DNA from: Bdellovibrionales bacterium | GTDB taxonomy: Bacteria; Bdellovibrionota; UBA2428 | DNA: 25,212 nt | Direction of reading: 5' to 3' | NCBI GenBank assembly: GCA_018266335.1 | Contig: JAFEAR010000050.1 | Location: 1 to 25,212 of the forward strand | Shown: one piece after another, positions 14,952 to 21,939 of the stretch | How the letters are laid out: every line of letters begins with the position of its first letter | Position numbering within the stretch: position 1 is the first letter of the stretch | Notes under the pieces: model-generated | Seen by the model: only the letters and a program-made list of their open reading frames with translations | The model's database searches: none | Told to the model about the DNA's origin: nothing | Made by a program: the position numbers and the translations under genes

Positions 14952-15389
14952 AATATGTTATTCCTTGAGTTTATGGAGAACGAGAACGGCTCGTGGGGGC
15001 GCCAATATCTACTTGAGGATGTTTTCGGCGGCGATTTTGATGTTTACCTGACCTACCTCTTGCGGGCTCTCTCGCTTTGCCAAGATGGTGCCAAGAAGCG
15101 GAAGCTGTCGCTCGCGAAGTTTGTTCCGACGAGAATCGGCGTTGAATTCGAGAAGGGCCTCAAAGCCCCGCAGTTTGATTTCCCGCGTTTCAAGGGGATC
15201 ATGATGGTTCAACTTCCCGACCAGGGTCTTTCCCCGCGAAAGAAAGCCGTTCAAAGAGAGGCGACCCTAAAGAAGTATTCGTCGTTGGTGAAACGAAACG
15301 AGATTGCGATGGCCGATGAGATAGCCATACGGATGCGTGTCTTGGAGCAAGGAAGCGAGAGCAAATCTAAACGCTTTAGTGGGAAATAA
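14937..15389 (+). CDS. Hypothetical protein, 150 aa
   Basis: ATG 14937 gives MFSVENMLFLEFMENENGSW; ATG 14955 or 14970 are possible alternatives, and the first start lies inside the inverted repeat at 14924-14951, so a later start is quite plausible. The protein has an N-terminal mixed segment (LEDVFGGDFDVYLTYLLRAL), a basic middle (DGAKKRKLSLAKFVPTRIG) and a Lys/Arg-rich C-terminal helix. No domain is recognised. It is 15 nt upstream of a receiver gene on the same strand and is probably co-transcribed with it. Confidence 0.6.
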   Translation: MFSVENMLFLEFMENENGSWGRQYLLEDVFGGDFDVYLTYLLRALSLCQDGAKKRKLSLAKFVPTRIGVEFEKGLKAPQFDFPRFKGIMMVQLPDQGLSPRKKAVQREATLKKYSSLVKRNEIAMADEIAIRMRVLEQGSESKSKRFSGK

Positions 15390-15404
15390 ACCGGGGGAGA
15401 GGGG

Positions 15405-15809
15405 ATGTTTCAAAAAGATACGCGACCAACAATTTTGCTTGTGGACGATGATCCTGATTTTCTGCATGTGATTGCGGCTCAGGTTGAAGCTGGTGGGCAC
15501 TGGCAAATATACATCGCTAACGATGGCGAAGAGGCGGTCGCGCAAATCGAAGCGCTGTCCCAGATTGACGTTCTAATAACCGATTTTCACATGCCGGGAG
15601 TCGATGGACTTGATGTCGCCATGGCTTTTCGAGATCAGTTTCCAAATGCTCCAGTGATTTTGACAACGGCGGCTACCTCCATGAACGATCGGATCATTAA
15701 ACTGCTGGAAATTCCACGAACGAAATTTCTCAAAAAACCTTTTTTGATGTCGGATCTGCAAATGATGTTGGAAAACCTGAAACTAGGTAAGGCGCGATCT
15801 TTGGCATAA
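15405..15809 (+). CDS. Stand-alone response-regulator receiver
   Basis: 134 residues, one receiver domain only. Acidic residues D14-D16, phosphoacceptor D60 in VLITDFHMPG, T87/T88 in VILTTAA and the conserved Lys of FLKKPF are present. GAGGGG precedes ATG 15405. It has no output domain, so it signals through a partner protein. It lies between a hypothetical gene and the beta-CASP nuclease, all on the plus strand. It is distinct in sequence from the receiver at 4924. Confidence 0.9.
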   Translation: MFQKDTRPTILLVDDDPDFLHVIAAQVEAGGHWQIYIANDGEEAVAQIEALSQIDVLITDFHMPGVDGLDVAMAFRDQFPNAPVILTTAATSMNDRIIKLLEIPRTKFLKKPFLMSDLQMMLENLKLGKARSLA

Positions 15810-15826
15810 GGTAGAATGTCCATGGG

Positions 15827-17221
15827 ATGAGTATTCAGATTGAGTTCTTGGGTGCGGCCGGTAATGTAACGGGAAGCCGCACGCTTATTCGTTTTGAGGG
15901 AAAGAGGTATCTTGTCGATTGCGGGCTTTTCCAGGGATCGAAGGAGCTTCGGGCAAGAAACTGGGAGCCATTTGTAAAAGATGCTGCTTCACTAGAGGCG
16001 GCAATCCTCACTCACGCGCACCTTGACCACTCGGGCTACCTCCCCCGGCTTAAGCGCGAAGGCTTCAAGGGGAAGGTCTTCGCTACACATGGGACAACGG
16101 ACCTTGCAAACGTGCTCCTTCGCGATGCCGCGAAACTCCAAGAAGAAGACGCTGAATATGCGAACCGAACGGGGCACTCACGCCACAAGCCAGCGTTTCC
16201 CCTTTTTACGGTGAAGGATGCCGAGGCGGTACTAGCGCAGTTTGCGCCCCAGCTTCGCGACGAATGGCTACGCATTGACCGAAATCTGGGGCTTCGCTTC
16301 ATTCGCGCCGGCCATATTGTGGGGGCAAGCTTTGTGCAGCTTTCCTTTGGAATGGGCAACGAGTCGCGGCTTGTGACCTTCTCGGGAGACATTGGCCATT
16401 CAAGATCAAAGGTGCTTCGCGGCCCGGATGACCTGGCCGAGACGGACGTGCTCATTCTTGAATCTACTTATGGGAACAGAAAGCACCCGACAGATAAAGA
16501 GGCGTCAGCCGACCTTGCCGACATCGCGAGCCGTACATTCGCTCGCGGTGGAGTGCTTGTCATTCCTGCTTTCGCCGTAGGTCGAGCTCAGGAGCTTATC
16601 TATCTCTTGCGGATGCTCGAAGACGAAGGACGAATTCCAAGCGTGCCCGTGATTCTCGATAGCCCTATGTCGGTTACGGCCACAGAAATTTTTCTGCGCC
16701 ATACGGAAGACCATATTTATCCTGCGGCCTTTGATGAAAGGTCCTTCTACCCAAAACAGTTTCGCGCAACGCAAAGCCAAGACGAGTCCTTCGGGGCTTG
16801 CATGATGGATGGGCCGGCTGTTGTGATCTCGGCTTCGGGTATGCTGAGTGGTGGGCGCGTTTTGCATCATTTGAAGAAGCGTCTGCCGGATGAAAAAAAC
16901 ACGGTGCTTTTCGTGGGCTATCAAGCTGAAGGAAGCAAGGGACGGTTCCTCCTGGAACAAGGCAAGAAAGTTGGCTCCATCCGCATCCATCACCAGGAGG
17001 TAGCTGTTGAGGCCGAGATTGCCTCTATCGAAGGGCTTTCTGCTCACGCGGACGCTGATGAAATGATCGCCTGGCTTAGTCACTTTAAGCGTCCTCCGAT
17101 GAAGGTTTTCTTGAATCACGGTGTCGCGGAATCGGCCAAGGCTCTTGAGGCGAAAATCAGAACGCACTGTGGTTGGGACGCGACGGCTCTCGAAAAGGAG
17201 GGGGCTTTTCAGATCGAATAG
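15827..17221 (+). CDS. Beta-CASP metallo-beta-lactamase family RNase
   Basis: 464 residues. The N-terminal MBL domain has the metal-binding HAHLDH (63-68), further His/Asp ligands in AGHIVGAS and SGDIG, and LFQGSKELRARN. The beta-CASP part includes VLILESTYGNRKH, GGVLVIPAFAVGRAQELIYL, VPVILDSPMSVTATEIF and VVISASGMLSGGRVLHHL. The C-terminal motif is SIEGLSAHADADEMIAWL followed by FLNHGVAES. This is the bacterial CPSF73/YSH1-like group, expected to cleave RNA as a Zn-dependent endo- or exonuclease. Start ATG 15827 lies 18 nt after the receiver stop. Its substrate is unknown; neighbouring genes suggest no specific pathway. Confidence 0.93.
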   Translation: MSIQIEFLGAAGNVTGSRTLIRFEGKRYLVDCGLFQGSKELRARNWEPFVKDAASLEAAILTHAHLDHSGYLPRLKREGFKGKVFATHGTTDLANVLLRDAAKLQEEDAEYANRTGHSRHKPAFPLFTVKDAEAVLAQFAPQLRDEWLRIDRNLGLRFIRAGHIVGASFVQLSFGMGNESRLVTFSGDIGHSRSKVLRGPDDLAETDVLILESTYGNRKHPTDKEASADLADIASRTFARGGVLVIPAFAVGRAQELIYLLRMLEDEGRIPSVPVILDSPMSVTATEIFLRHTEDHIYPAAFDERSFYPKQFRATQSQDESFGACMMDGPAVVISASGMLSGGRVLHHLKKRLPDEKNTVLFVGYQAEGSKGRFLLEQGKKVGSIRIHHQEVAVEAEIASIEGLSAHADADEMIAWLSHFKRPPMKVFLNHGVAESAKALEAKIRTHCGWDATALEKEGAFQIE

Positions 17222-17247
17222 CTCGATTGGCGGAAGTCGGAAGCGCA

Positions 17248-18243
17248 ATGAGGATCGCCTTTTTTAGTACGAAGCCTTACGACAAGGAGTTCTTTCGAGC
17301 GGCCAACAGTTCGTTCGGTTACGAAATCTCGTTCATCGAAGCTCATCTAACGCCCGAGACGGTAGGACTGGCTGCGGATGCCTTGGTCATCTGTGCTTTC
17401 GTGAACGATAAGCTGGACGGTGAGGTTTTGCGAGGGCTCTCGGCGCTTGGCGTGAAGGCCGTCGCGCTTCGCTCGGCTGGATTCAATCATGTTGATCTTC
17501 GAGTAGCGCAAGAGCTGGGCATGAAAGTCATGCGTGTGCCGAGCTATTCGCCGCATGCCGTAGCCGAGCACACGCTGGCGCTGCTCCTCTCCCTCAATCG
17601 AAAGATCCCCCGTGCGTACAACCGAGTGCGCGAGGGAAACTTCTCGCTCGATGGGCTCCTGGGCTTTGACCTCTACAAAAAGACGGTTGGAATCGTGGGC
17701 ACGGGAAACATCGGTCGGGTTGTGTGCGAAATACTCCTTGGCTTCGGTTGTCGCGTGCTTGCGCACGATCCAAAGCCTAGCGAGTCATGCCGAGCTCTTG
17801 GCGTCGAGTACGTTGCCTGGGATGAGTTGCTGAAGAGCTCCGATATCATCTCGCTTCATTGTCCCTTAACGAGCGCGACTCGTCACATGATCGACGAGTC
17901 GGCGATCGGTAAGATGAAGCAAGGAGTCTTGGTGCTCAATACTGGGCGCGGAGCGCTTATCGACACGAAGGCGGTCATCCAGGCGCTCAAGAGAAAAAAG
18001 ATCGGTGGTTTGGGGCTTGATGTCTATGAGGAGGAGGCGGAGCTCTTCTTTGACGACCTCTCGAACAATATCATCCAGGATGACGTATTCATGCGCCTTC
18101 TTACCTTTCCGAATGTTCTTATCACGGGCCATCAAGCGTTCTTCACGCGCGAGGCTTTGGCCGAGATCGCCCACACGACGCTCTCGAACGTGGCGGAATT
18201 TGTTCGAGGCGTAAAGCTTACAAACGAAGTGAGCACGTTCTAA
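17248..18243 (+). CDS. ldhA: D-lactate dehydrogenase (2-hydroxyacid dehydrogenase)
   Basis: 331 residues, essentially the length of E. coli LdhA (329). It reduces pyruvate to D-lactate with NADH in the cytosol. Visible features: RSAGFNHVDL (75-84), VPSYSPHAVAEHT (97-109), the NAD-binding GIVGTGNIG (148-156), NTGRGALIDT with catalytic Arg near 234, GLDVYEEEAELFF (about 256-268) with the catalytic Glu, and TGHQAFFT with the catalytic His near 295. The GLDVYEEE-FFDD and DDVFMRLL stretches are typical of the LdhA clade rather than of generic phosphoglycerate dehydrogenases. ATG 17248 has GGAAG 5 nt upstream and sits 26 nt after the RNase gene. Confidence 0.93.
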   Translation: MRIAFFSTKPYDKEFFRAANSSFGYEISFIEAHLTPETVGLAADALVICAFVNDKLDGEVLRGLSALGVKAVALRSAGFNHVDLRVAQELGMKVMRVPSYSPHAVAEHTLALLLSLNRKIPRAYNRVREGNFSLDGLLGFDLYKKTVGIVGTGNIGRVVCEILLGFGCRVLAHDPKPSESCRALGVEYVAWDELLKSSDIISLHCPLTSATRHMIDESAIGKMKQGVLVLNTGRGALIDTKAVIQALKRKKIGGLGLDVYEEEAELFFDDLSNNIIQDDVFMRLLTFPNVLITGHQAFFTREALAEIAHTTLSNVAEFVRGVKLTNEVSTF

Positions 18244-18339
18244 AGGGCTGTCTTCCCCAATTTCAGAGGGGTCAGGAAAAAGGCAGATGAATTCTTTTGT
18301 GTGTTTTCTATAAATCAAATGATTTTAGGTATTTGTAAA

Positions 18340-18382
18340 AGGTAGGAAAATTTTCTCAACCTAACTGCTGCAAATTCCGATA
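18340..18382 (+). promoter_or_regulatory. Candidate promoter, sigma-28-like, copy 2
   Basis: Bases 18340-18361 are identical over 22 nt to 23730-23751. CCGATA lies at 18377-18382, and TATGTT follows at 18396. Comparing 18340-18401 with 23730-23791, the two copies align with no gaps (constant offset 5390). The gene at 5995 has the same boxes at the same spacing. CCGATA with an upstream YCAAC box is sigma-28-like. Confidence 0.5.
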
Positions 18383-18396
18383 GCGTTGAAGTAGGT

Positions 18397-18522
18397 ATGT
18401 TCCCTTCGATGTTGAACTTAGCGAAATTGCTGATGAGTGGAATTGAAGCCATGGCTCAGGCTCACCGCTCGAACGACTCGTCGACTCGTCGACTCGTCGA
18501 CTCGAAAAAATTCTCATTCTAG
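18397..18522 (+). CDS. Possible leader ORF, copy 2 (41 aa)
   Basis: ATG 18397 opens a frame beginning MFPSMLNLAKLLMSG and ending KKFSF before TAG (18520-18522). The leader ORF at 23787 also begins MF and ends KFSS before TAG, and the last codons occupy a conserved AAAATTCTCAT block. The ORF passes through the octamer array, whose copy number would alter its frame. No ribosome binding site is visible; it could be nearly leaderless. Translation is uncertain. Confidence 0.35.
   Translation: MFPSMLNLAKLLMSGIEAMAQAHRSNDSSTRRLVDSKKFSF
18475..18504 (+). repeat. Tandem octamer array GACTCGTC x 3.75
   Basis: Three full head-to-tail copies of GACTCGTC (18475-18498) plus GACTCG. The unit is 8 bp, so gain or loss of a copy shifts any reading frame through it. 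It sits in the leader of the DGR target at the same position as the GGCTCCTC array at 23867-23917. Confidence 0.85.
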
Positions 18523-18656
18523 TAAGCGCGAGACATTCTCTCCGCAAGAAACAAAAAACCAAAACAACATTTCACATGACGATGCGTCGTGGGTTCTCGC
18601 GCGAGCGAGATCCTTGCGCCGCTTCCCCATAGGGCAACGAGTGGGGAGGGATTGAA

Positions 18657-21119
18657 ATGTTGAACAGCGAAAAAGATCCGCGACTCAGTACCGCTCCAGC
18701 GGGGGCTGGGCTGTCGCGTGCGACGCAAATTGAAGATGGAATTTCATTTGAGAAATCGCGGAAGCCCGTGTGGTCCCGTTTGTCTTCTTTGCTTGTGGTT
18801 ACGCTCTGTCGCGACTTGTTGACGAGCGTTGATGGATTCGTCGCGCGCAATCAAGGCGTGCGCTACGCACTTTTGTTTTTGTCGTTTGTCGCCCTCAAGG
18901 CATTTGCGACTCCGAAGATGGTGCGTATTGATGGATCGGTCTTCGATAGCATGGGTAGCCCCATCACCGAGAATAGAGATATCCGAATCAAGGCCTATGA
19001 TGCCGCGACGGGTGGGACGCTGCTTTGGACCTCAGACGTGTACAACGCCACGATCAACGTCGGGCGTTTCACGATAAACCTCGACGCAGCCTCGGGATCT
19101 TCTCCGAGCTTGGTAACTCAAGTCGGCGAACGCACTGCCGGGCAGGGGATTTATTTCCAAGTCGAGGTCGATTCCGGGGCTGCGGACGGAAGTATCACTC
19201 CGGGAGACGAGCGCCTTGTGCTCCCACGTATTCGGTCAAAGGGCACGATGTTTGCGCTGAGTGCGGCCCAGGCCGATTCAATCAAGGGCGTCACCGTGTC
19301 GAGTGCCGAGCTTAATTACCTGGCCGGAGTGACGGCGAGTCTTCAGAGTCAGATTGAATCCATTGTGGGCGCGAGCGGCGGGCTTCAAAAGAGCGGCGAC
19401 ACGATGACGGGGCCGCTTGGTCTTGAATATGGAGCGGTAACTCCAAGTCGATTCATGATGGTGGATAGCGCACGAAGGCTTGTCAGTTCTTCGAGTCCTG
19501 TAACGGATGCCGAATTTGGATACCTGGCTGGCGTGACTTCAAGCATCGCGGCGAAGATCAATTCCTTCGGTGCAACGGAAGCGGGCTACATGACGGGAGT
19601 TACAGGTGCCATCCAAACCCAGCTCAACAGCCTGAGCACGTCACTTAGCTCGAAGGCCGACGCATCGGCCTTGACGAGTGTGAGCAATAGCGTGGTCGGG
19701 AAGCTCGATCGTGCGGGCGACACGATGACGGGTGCTCTCGGGCTCAACACAGTAACGCCTAGTCGCTTTCTCATGGTGGATTCAGCGAGAAAGATCGTTA
19801 GCTCCGCAAATGCCGTGACGGACACGGAGTTTAGCTATCTGTCGGGTGTCACCTCGAACATTGGCGCGAAGCTCAACAAGTTCACTGCGACCGAGGCGGG
19901 CTATTTGACGGGACTTACGACTACCATCGCTCCAAATCTCAACGGAGTGACGGCCAACATCCAAACGCAGCTCAATGTGCTGAAGACCTCAAACGGCGGT
20001 ACGCCGAACGCCTTTAGCTTCAACAACCAAACGGGCGTTTCGACGAACGTCACGGTGACAAGCAATGCAGTGGCGCTTTCTGGGTTCTCGGGGGCGCTCG
20101 TGTCGGCGTGCTCTGGATGCACGGACATTGTGAAAAATGGCGTCTCGCAAGGCGCGCAGTTTGCGGTGTTCTTGTCCGGGGATACGGTCGCTATCAAGCA
20201 GCAGTCATCCGGTAGTTATGGAACCCAGACCACGGCTTCTATCACCGTGGGAGCCACGCAGTCGGGCACATGGTCTGTGACCACACTCACGAATCAACCC
20301 GAGGGCTTCTCCTTCACGGATCAGACGGGAGTGACGACGAGCACGACGATCACAAGTAACGCGATAACGCTTGCTGGGGTGTTCCCGACGGCTACGGCAA
20401 CTTGTGGTCCTGGCTGTACGGAGATTTCTCGAAACGGTGGCGGGTTCAGTGCCGGACCCGTGGGTGGCTTCGAGTCGGGTGACACGATTGCGATCCGCCA
20501 GACCTCATCGGCAAGCGAAGGAACGCCTACGACGGCGACCGTTACGATCGGAGGCATTACGTCGAGCGTGTGGACGGTGACGACGCTCACGTCCGATCCG
20601 TGCAACGGATCGCCCTCAATCGGAACGGTGTGCGCGGACGGTTCCGTCTACGCGGGTACGTCGCCTGATGGAAGCGTACCGATGTACGCCATGCGATGTG
20701 ACATAGGGATGAGTTGGAACGGATCAAGCTGCACGGGATCGGCCACGACGAAAACATGGAACGATGGATCGAGCAACTGGGTCACGACGAGCGTGACTTC
20801 GACGACGGCGGGAGAAACCAACACGGGAACGCTCGTGGCTCTTGGAACAACGCCGTCGCCTGCACCCTACAATGCGGCTCGTGCATGTGGAGTGGACAGT
20901 TCGGGCGCTCATGGGCGCACCGATTGGTATTTGCCGGCAAAGGATGAACTCAATGTGCTTTACACGAATATGGCTTCAATCGGTGGTTTTTCGGCGACGC
21001 TCTACTGGTCCTCGACGGAATTCAACAATAACTTCGCCTGGCGGCAGAACTTCTCCTCGGGGTCTCAGAACGCCAGCTCCAAGGACAGCGGTTACCGCGT
21101 CAGGTGCGTCCGGAGATAA
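18657..21119 (+). CDS. DGR target: secreted fibre-like protein with DUF1566/C-type-lectin-like variable domain
   Basis: 820 residues, modular. Residues 1-84 are a long N-region with a Sec-like signal (GVRYALLFLSFVALKAFA, cleavage before TPK). About 85-205 is the head domain shared with the genes at 5995 and 24064 (VRIDGSVFDSMG, DAASGSSPSLV, GIYFQVEVDSGA). About 206-445 is a shaft with duplicated units (SGDTMTGPLGL/AGDTMTGALGL, ATEAGYMTGVTGAIQTQL). About 450-545 and 549-645 are two tandem Ig-like repeats (QTGVxT, SGDTxAI, WxVTTLT). About 649-820 is a DUF1566-type domain (GRTDWYLPAKDELNVLY, LYWSSTE, YRVRCVRR). The last 42 residues are encoded by the VR. ATG 18657 has GGGGAGG upstream. It should present a hypervariable ligand-binding tip on the cell surface; the target's ligand is unknown. 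Confidence 0.92.
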   Translation: MLNSEKDPRLSTAPAGAGLSRATQIEDGISFEKSRKPVWSRLSSLLVVTLCRDLLTSVDGFVARNQGVRYALLFLSFVALKAFATPKMVRIDGSVFDSMGSPITENRDIRIKAYDAATGGTLLWTSDVYNATINVGRFTINLDAASGSSPSLVTQVGERTAGQGIYFQVEVDSGAADGSITPGDERLVLPRIRSKGTMFALSAAQADSIKGVTVSSAELNYLAGVTASLQSQIESIVGASGGLQKSGDTMTGPLGLEYGAVTPSRFMMVDSARRLVSSSSPVTDAEFGYLAGVTSSIAAKINSFGATEAGYMTGVTGAIQTQLNSLSTSLSSKADASALTSVSNSVVGKLDRAGDTMTGALGLNTVTPSRFLMVDSARKIVSSANAVTDTEFSYLSGVTSNIGAKLNKFTATEAGYLTGLTTTIAPNLNGVTANIQTQLNVLKTSNGGTPNAFSFNNQTGVSTNVTVTSNAVALSGFSGALVSACSGCTDIVKNGVSQGAQFAVFLSGDTVAIKQQSSGSYGTQTTASITVGATQSGTWSVTTLTNQPEGFSFTDQTGVTTSTTITSNAITLAGVFPTATATCGPGCTEISRNGGGFSAGPVGGFESGDTIAIRQTSSASEGTPTTATVTIGGITSSVWTVTTLTSDPCNGSPSIGTVCADGSVYAGTSPDGSVPMYAMRCDIGMSWNGSSCTGSATTKTWNDGSSNWVTTSVTSTTAGETNTGTLVALGTTPSPAPYNAARACGVDSSGAHGRTDWYLPAKDELNVLYTNMASIGGFSATLYWSSTEFNNNFAWRQNFSSGSQNASSKDSGYRVRCVRR
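20990..21115 (+). repeat. DGR variable repeat (VR)
   Basis: 126 bp colinear, without gaps, with the TR 785 bp downstream (21775-21900). Seventeen positions differ: 16 are adenines in TR, changed to T, G or C here, and one is TR G21805 to VR A21020, synonymous (GAG/GAA, both Glu). It encodes residues about 779-820 of the target and ends just before the stop codon. The last 25 bp are identical to TR, as expected for the initiation-of-mutagenic-homing end. Confidence 0.97.
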
Positions 21120-21146
21120 ATTATTTAATCATTTAATTATTACCTA

Positions 21147-21163
21147 GCGCGCCGGAGGCGCGC
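21147..21163. repeat. GC-rich hairpin downstream of VR
   Basis: GCGCGCC (21147-21153), loop GGA, GGCGCGC (21157-21163): a perfect 7-bp stem 31 bp after the VR end and before the avd ribosome binding site, embedded in an AT-rich tract. Hairpin/cruciform elements just downstream of VR assist homing in studied DGRs such as the Bordetella phage element. There is no T-run, so it is not a good terminator. Confidence 0.65.
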
Positions 21164-21188
21164 GGAAAATTTTCAAGGACGAAAGATC

Positions 21189-21569
21189 ATGGCTCAATAT
21201 CAACACCTCCCCATCTACCGACTTACTTACGAACTACTGAATCGTATCGTGGTCGCCACGCGCGAGTTTCCGCGTGAGTACAAGTTCACGCTCGCGCAGA
21301 GCATGAAGTCGGAAGTCATTGCGATGGTGGTGTTGATCTACCGGGCCAACTCGACCGAGCATAAGGTCGAGGTAATCGGTGAAATTTTAGAGCGCCTTCA
21401 AGTCGTGGGGTTGCTCGTGCGACTGGCGAAAGATCAGCGAATCCTTTCAACTAAAGCTTACGCCTCGATTGTCGAAATGACGGAATCGCTCGGTAAGCAG
21501 GCACAGGGTTGGAAGAAGGCATCGGTGGCGAAGACTCAAAGCAAGATTCGGGAGTCGGCGCGGCCATGA
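21189..21569 (+). CDS. avd: DGR accessory variability protein (Avd-like four-helix bundle)
   Basis: 126 residues, almost entirely helical and strongly basic: HLPIYRLTYELLNRIVVATR, FPREYKFTLAQSMKSEVIAM, VLIYRANSTEHKVEVIGEIL, ERLQVVGLLVRLAKDQRILS and a Lys/Arg-rich tail. This is the four-helix-bundle (bAvd/23S-IVP-like) pattern. In known DGRs Avd forms a pentamer that binds the reverse transcriptase and the TR RNA and is needed for cDNA synthesis. Its position between VR and TR, in the same direction as the RT, is the classic DGR order. ATG 21189 has AAGGA upstream. Confidence 0.92.
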   Translation: MAQYQHLPIYRLTYELLNRIVVATREFPREYKFTLAQSMKSEVIAMVVLIYRANSTEHKVEVIGEILERLQVVGLLVRLAKDQRILSTKAYASIVEMTESLGKQAQGWKKASVAKTQSKIRESARP

Positions 21570-21774
21570 ATGAAATTGGAGTGGAAGGGAGAGGAGCCAG
21601 AATGGTGTGGGTTACGGCCCCCGCTAGTGTGCCTCTTCTATCTCGGGATAGGCTCGGTTGGAAAAGTGCCAACCTATATTGCTCAAGCTCGGCAAGTGTC
21701 GGGCGAGGGTGGTTGCGGAGTCTGAGCAATCGGACCTCGCAGCAAGAAGCAGTCTATCGCAATTTATCTTGTGG
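21570..21774 (+). other. Non-coding segment upstream of TR (probable 5' part of the DGR RNA)
   Basis: 205 bp between avd and TR. A frame starting ATG 21566 (overlapping the avd stop as ATGA) reads through it and through TR to 21904 in the VR frame, but there is no evidence of a product. In studied DGRs the RNA template extends upstream and downstream of TR, so this segment is likely part of the template transcript. Confidence 0.4.
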
Positions 21775-21900
21775 TTCGGCGACGAACTACTGGTCCTCGA
21801 CGGAGAACAACAATAACAACGCCTGGCGGCAGAACTTCTCCTCGGGATCTCAGAACAACAACAACAAGAACAACAATTACCGCGTCAGGTGCGTCCGGAG
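21775..21900 (+). repeat. DGR template repeat (TR)
   Basis: 126 bp, same length and register as VR, with 40 adenines. Read in the VR frame it contains 14 Asn codons (AAC/AAT), grouped as one, five, one, four and three. AAY codons can be recoded at positions 1 and 2 without ever producing a stop. The RT begins 39 nt downstream. Confidence 0.97.
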
Positions 21901-21907
21901 TTGAAGC

Positions 21908-21933
21908 CTCTCCCTTCCACTTCTTTTGGAGAG
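21908..21933 (+). promoter_or_regulatory. Possible hairpin masking the RT ribosome binding site
   Basis: CTCTCC (21908-21913) is complementary to GGAGAG (21928-21933), the ribosome binding site 6 nt before the RT start at 21940. The loop is 14 nt, so stability is modest. It could limit RT translation or mark the TR spacer structure. Confidence 0.35.
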
Positions 21934-21939
21934 CAAATC

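Larger units (their letters stand above)
18244..18656. other. 413-bp leader/intergenic region of the DGR target gene
   Basis: This region lies between ldhA and the DGR target. It holds the promoter-like module (18340-18382), a 41-codon leader ORF (18397-18522), an octamer array (18475-18504), a small bulged hairpin (18526-18545) followed by an A-rich stretch, and the GGGGAGG ribosome binding site of the target. The organisation matches that of 23612-24063. I see no gene in 18244-18339. Confidence 0.6.

Noticed and set aside
18437..18655. Plus-strand ORF through the octamer array and leader
   Set aside because: Low-complexity Arg/Ser product, no ribosome binding site, and not matched in the equivalent region before 24064.
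21147..21163. Intrinsic terminator after the DGR target
   Set aside because: The stem is followed by GAAAATTTTC rather than a T-run, and avd starts 26 nt later in the same direction.
21509..21904. Protein-coding gene spanning the TR
   Set aside because: Its start lies inside avd and the sequence contains the template repeat; poly-Asn reflects template adenines. It is kept only as an observation.
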